Assembly (NCBI GenBank): GCA_013399875.1
Contig: VXAZ01006790.1
Coordinates: forward strand, 372,001-436,000
Length of the DNA: 64,000 bases
Source of the DNA: Gymnorhina tibicen
Lineage: Eukaryota > Chordata > Aves > Passeriformes > Artamidae
Direction: 5' to 3'
In this document: piece after piece, positions 59,560-64,000 of the stretch
Layout of the letters: each line of letters opens with the position of its first letter
Numbering within the stretch: position 1 is the first letter of the stretch
Position numbers and translations under genes: made by a program
The notes under the pieces: generated by a model
Seen by the model: the letters and a program-made list of their open reading frames with translations, nothing else
What the model was told of the DNA's origin: nothing
Databases searched by the model: none

Positions 59560-59990
59560 TGTTCTCTAGGGTGAATAAAACTTGTTTCTTCAGTCTCTTT
59601 CTACACTTCATGAACTAAAGCCTATGCTTCATTGGAAAGTTAAAGGTGCACTCTTATTTTTGCCTCCCCTGAGGGTTAATTGTTGATCCTTTGCGTGTGG
59701 AACCCAAAAGCAGGCAGAGTATTCCAGGCATGGCCTCATATTCCAGGCATGCCCCCCTGCCAAGTAGCGGGGAGTCACTCAGCTTTGACCTTGCTGTGAT
59801 CTTGCTGATCCACACATTACTGACCCACGTTAAAATCCTTGCCCAGATAAGATCCATCAGAAGCCTTTTTTTTTGCAAAGCCTGCTACACAGTCATCTCC
59901 AGCCTGGGTAGTTTCCAGGGGATAATCTGCAGGACTCTGCAGTTTTCTGCTCATTTTAACAAGTTCTGCCTTTCTGCTGCTTTAAAGCAA
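59560..59990 (-). mobile_element. decayed CR1 LINE internal/3' region
   Basis: Read on the plus strand, GTATTCCAGGCATGGCCTCA, GCCAAGTAGCGGGG, GCTTTGACCTTGCTGTGATCTTGCTGATCCACAC and CAGGACTCTGCAGTTTTCTGCTCATTTTAACAAGTTC follow the order of the reverse complement of the CR1 polymerase 3' region. A 19-bp tandem microduplication (ATTCCAGGCATG at 59721 and 59740) interrupts it. It is more eroded than the neighbouring CR1 copies. Confidence 0.6.
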
Positions 59991-59999
59991 TAAAGTAGA

Positions 60000-61530
60000 G
60001 CAGTAGTGCAGAACAAGAGCCTCCAATCCTGATATTGGATGTTAGAACTTCCTTGCTCTCATGTAACAGATGCAGACAGAATATCTGAGTTGGCTTTAAA
60101 GTTTTGTGCCCCTTAAAAACAGAGGGGACGTGTCCCTTTCTCAAGTGTCTTTCAGATTACTTTGCAAACTGCAATGAGCTACAATGCAAAGTGTGAAATA
60201 TCTGGTTGTATCCATTTGGGATAATGTGCTGGTTGCTATTATCTGCTGTGGTGAGTGGAACAGAAGGTACATCAGCCTGGCACAGATAATGATTCCCTCA
60301 TATCACTTTTTCTGAGGTACTTGGACTATCCAGACTAGTTTCAAAAGACTGTAAAATCTTACAGTTTGCAGGTTTGCATTCTGAATTTTTATCTGTTTCC
60401 AGCGTCTGCCAGCTATATTGAAGTGATACTGTATTATGTATGGGGAAATAGAAAGCTATCATCTCAAAATAGACCATAATATTGCACCTTATTAAAAAAT
60501 ACAAGTGGGTTTTCTGCCAGCAACCATGACTTATGATAATGACTGTTATCAATATGCAATTACTTCTGTTACCCTGGAACATATTGACATTCATTTATTT
60601 AAAGATAATGTAGCACATTTGTATTCATTGAGGTAATGATTGGATATGATTATATGTGAATGTCCATCTTATACGAAACAGTAAAACAAAAAAAAAATTG
60701 TCATTGGGCCTTCTGCACTACTTAAAATAGGTTGTAATAAATTCTGAAAATTGCATTTGAGCTTCTTTGAAACACAGTGACAAACAACCATGAAGAAGCA
60801 AAAGCATAACTTGGGTGATTGCCAGTTTAAACATTCATTCTTTCTAATGATACAGGGTAAATCTGACAATAAGAAAAAGACCTTCAAATAAAACTGTAAT
60901 CCCATGTTTGTGGAATGGACTACAGAGTTTGTGATAGTGTGGAACAGAAGTCCATTTAAATAGTGACGTTAAGTGGAGGCAGAAATCTGTTTGACTGGGT
61001 TGTTTAGATCAGTTTTGAAGATGCAGAGGTTAGATGTGGCAACAGGCAGGCATTCATATCTGCTGTTTAGGTTTTGAATAATCATTTTATCCCCCAAAGG
61101 CTTCAGAGTTTTCAGGCTTTTAACTAAAATGCACCTGTCTATAGTGCATTTGCTACATAAGAGTAGTTCTCTGGTGACAGGTTGTTATGATAATAAACAC
61201 CTTGAGATCCACTTCTTCAAGGACACCAACCAGAGCAGTTTCAGTATTCTGAGTTTTCAAATACTTCTGTTGGTGATGATGGAGAGAGTGAAGCTCAGCA
61301 TGTTTGGTTGTCCAGTTACATAGTATAAAATGCTACATCCATTTCTACAACGAACTACTCCTTTGTCTGGTGCTTGTCTAAAATATCTTGGTTTTAATGA
61401 ACTTCAAAGACAAACCCCAAACCAACAACAAAACGTACCCCTGAAACCCCACAAAAAACCTCCAGTCCAAAACTATCTCTGGTGTTGGTTTCATGCTTGA
61501 AAATTAGGGATATCCTGGTCAGCTGTTGGA
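60000..61530. other. AT-rich non-coding DNA
   Basis: No gene or named element recognised. An A/C-rich low-complexity tract (CAAACCCCAAACCAACAACAA type) lies at 61413-61470 just before the CR1. Confidence 0.45.
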
Positions 61531-61534
61531 TGGT

Positions 61535-62300
61535 TCATAGAATCATAGAATGGTTTGGGTTGGAAAGGACCTTAATGCTTACCTAGACCAGTTTGAACAC
61601 CCCTGCCATGGTCAGGGACACCTTCCACTAGACCAGGTTGCTCCAAGCCCCATCCAACCGGGCATTGGATACTTCCAGGGACTGGGCAGCCACAGCTTCT
61701 CTGGGCAGCCTGTGCCAGGGCCTCACCACCGTCATTGTGTGTGTTAACAAAAAAGTGAACAAAAAAGCCTTACTTAAAACCATCTAAATTGGATATAATT
61801 GAGTCTGAAACTATTTCCCTTTGTCCTGACACTAGAGACCCTGGTAAAATGCCTATCTACATTTTTCTTATAACTCTGCCTTCCCCCCCCACCTCTTTTA
61901 TTGAAAGGCTGCAGTAAGGTCTCCCAGGTGTCATCTCTTCTCCAGACTGAACATTCCCCAAAACAGTCTCTTCTTATATGAGAGATGTTCCAGCCCTCTA
62001 ACAGTTCTCTCTCTCCTCTGCAGCTGCAGTCAAAGATCTGCATTGTATGGGGACCCCAGAGCTGGATGTAGTACTCTAGGAGGGTCTCATGAGAGTGGAG
62101 TAGAGCAGAATCATCTCCTTGACCTGCTGGCCACTCTTTTATGCAGCCCAGCTTAAGATTGGCTTTCTTGGCTGCAAGTGTGCATTGCTGCCCCATTCCA
62201 ATGTTTTTCTTTTGTCCATCGGTATTCCCAAGTCCTACTCAGCAGAGCTGCTCTTGATCTGTACATCTCCCAGTCTGTATCAATAGTGGGGATGGCTCTG
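61535..62300 (-). mobile_element. CR1 LINE, 5'-truncated, about 0.75 kb
   Basis: The plus strand begins TCATAGAATCATAGAATGGTTTGGGTTGGAAAGGACC, the reverse complement of an intact avian CR1 3' terminus. It continues through CATGGTCAGGGACACCTTCCACTAGACCAGGTTGCTCCAAGCCCC and GGGCAGCCTGTGCCAGGGCC. Next come the polymerase-frame blocks AAGGTCTCCCAGGTGTCATCTCTTCTCCAGACTGAAC, CCCAGAGCTGGATGTAGTACTC, GAATCATCTCCTTGACCTGCTGGCCACTC and GATTGGCTTTCTTGGCTGC. Terminal repeats are preserved, so it is one of the younger copies here. The coding part is broken by stops. Confidence 0.93.
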
Positions 62301-62309
62301 AGCCAAATT

Positions 62310-64000
62310 AGTGATCAAGTGCAGTTTTCTTTCCAAATAACAAAGCTGCATTTTTGCCAGGTGGTGCTACATGTGTAGATGTATTGTGAGAATTTCTTTA
62401 TTAAATGCATGTATATAATACAGGTGTATACATTTTTAATCATGCTTTGTGAAAGGACTGTCTGTCTTAATAGCAATTTATAGCTCAGTATGATTAGAGT
62501 AGACTGTTCATTCTTTGGCTGATTCTGGCAGTAGCTGTAAAACAACCCAGGGATTTCAAAAGCCTTTCCCCAGAATGTCTCCAAAGCAAAGAAAAATGAA
62601 GTTACATTTCTCAGAAATGCACCTTTTATAACCTGACCTCACTGGAAGGGTGCAAAGAATTCTCATGGGTACAATAACTCAAAAATTTATCAATCAAACT
62701 AAGCTTTTTCCGTAAACTACCTGTTGCTTTGAGTAGGCCCTCACTGTGGTATTGCCAATACTGTAAGTTGTTTCTGTTCCTTTGTCTAAATCTGTTGGCC
62801 TCTGGTCTCCTATTGCAGTTTGTGTAGTTGTGGTAAACCCTCCTCGGCTGGGGGGGAGCTGGTAACCAGAGTCTCAAGCATAGAAACATGAACTCTTCCA
62901 TTTGATTTGGGTCTAATAGTTTGTTCATCTACTGCTGCAGGAACACCTGTTCCTCTTATGAATAATTCCTTTTGAATTTGCAGAGCTTTATCTGTGCTGA
63001 GAGCTCCTGCTGAAGCTCACAAATGCTTATGAAGCTGTTTCATCCATCATATTTTTTTATGCACTTCTGCATAAGCTGGAATGTGCTTTGTTCTGTGACC
63101 TGACACTTATCTGAAGTGAACTTGCTCCTTGTTGGGAAAAGCTGATGCAGAGATTTTAGTCCTCTGGAGAAGCCCTCACAGTTCCTTAGTATCATCGCCT
63201 TGTGGTGCCCCACCACACTGCTCCCAGCCTAACCTATATCTCTGCATGATACAAACCTGTGGTATTTCCAGCAGACAGTAGTTTGGAATTACGGAAAACT
63301 GTTGATCTCATTTGCTGCCTAGACCCTCACTTCATTAAAAAAAAAAAAACTTTTCTGTTACCTAAGGGAAATTTTCTGGGCATATGGATAGATGTAGTAA
63401 ATTGTTGAAAGGACCAGAAATTTTCAGAGCTTCTGATTTCCAGTCCTCCAGAAAGATGAAATTTGACAAGATTTTCACATGTTGCTTTGGCCCCTACTGT
63501 CTCAAGGTGCCTGCTCTGGCCCTTTCCAGGGTTTTCACCATGCAGCAGCCATCTGGGAAGGCAGCACATTAGCATGCAGGAATTTAGGGTTTTCTAGGCT
63601 GACCTTGCTCAAACATCAAAGCCAAGGTCAGCAGCTGGTCTTGAGACTTATCTATAGCCCTGATTTTGGTGTTAGCCCTGAGCTGACTTCTTGCAGCTTC
63701 TTCTGAACCTTGTTCAGAATGTATCATCCTGTGTTGAATCTCTAGAGTCTTTAATCCTGATCTAACCCTTCTGTGCACCAGGCAGTGCCACTAAAATGGC
63801 CTAATGTAAAGCTGCTTAACCCCTGAGGTGGGTGCAGCAGCAGCTGTGGGCTCTCCAGGAGTAACCTGCCCCAGCACACTTCCAGGGGGAAGCCTGGATC
63901 TGGGTGATCCCGTGGTTGACTCTTCAGAAACACTTGCTATAATGCAACTCAGGGAGAAAGTGCTACAGGTTAAATTAATGCCTGTCTCATGTGATTTCAT
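62310..64000. other. non-coding DNA to window end
   Basis: No recognised gene or mobile element. An A run of about 13 lies near 63337-63349. Short open frames on both strands, including one running off the end on the minus strand, carry no recognisable motif. Confidence 0.45.

Noticed and set aside
1..64000. tRNA genes, CRISPR arrays, prophage or operon structure
   Set aside because: No box B-like GGTTCGAATCC was noticed on visual inspection, no regularly spaced repeats, and gene density and repeats are those of a bird genome.

Overview
This window is vertebrate nuclear DNA, almost certainly from a bird and probably a songbird (inference). The main evidence is at least nine truncated CR1 LINE fragments with the avian CR1 3' end (tails related to ATTCTATGATTCTATG), together with avian-type endogenous retrovirus LTRs and very old amniote MIR-type SINE relics. 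Base composition is AT-rich, no long open reading frame exists, and there are no operons, phage genes, CRISPR arrays or bacterial features. Most short open frames look like chance or repeat-derived frames.

Layout. Bases 1-11,500 are AT-rich non-coding DNA with one CR1 scrap (5.7 kb) and two diverged copies of an unnamed interspersed repeat (1.7 and 7.2 kb). A CpG-rich solo-like LTR lies on the minus strand at 11.7-12.2 kb. Bases 12.2-25.2 kb are unique-looking DNA with microsatellites and one candidate first coding exon at 23.0 kb. An ERV LTR on the plus strand fills 25.2-26.0 kb. From 30.4 to 33.15 kb there is an ancient repeat cluster: a MIR-type SINE, a long CR1 fragment with a decayed reverse-transcriptase frame, a second older CR1 and another SINE tail. 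Bases 34-44 kb hold a 32-bp tandem duplication, further CR1 pieces, one splice-bounded open frame (40.9 kb) and a second plus-strand LTR (44.0-44.3 kb). After unremarkable DNA, 57.4-58.0 kb is the only place that looks like a promoter: a small GC island with an inverted CCAAT box beside a perfect RFX X-box palindrome. Just downstream on the minus strand is a short open frame that starts with ATG, has one in-frame TAG at codon 5, and is followed closely by an AATAAA signal. Bases 58.6-62.3 kb are a cluster of CR1 and other repeat pieces.

No complete protein-coding gene can be demonstrated. The window is best read as an intergenic region or large intron(s). There are a handful of candidate exons and one candidate small gene or pseudogene. 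No novel multi-gene system is visible. Family names for repeats come from recall of their consensus sequences, not from a database search.
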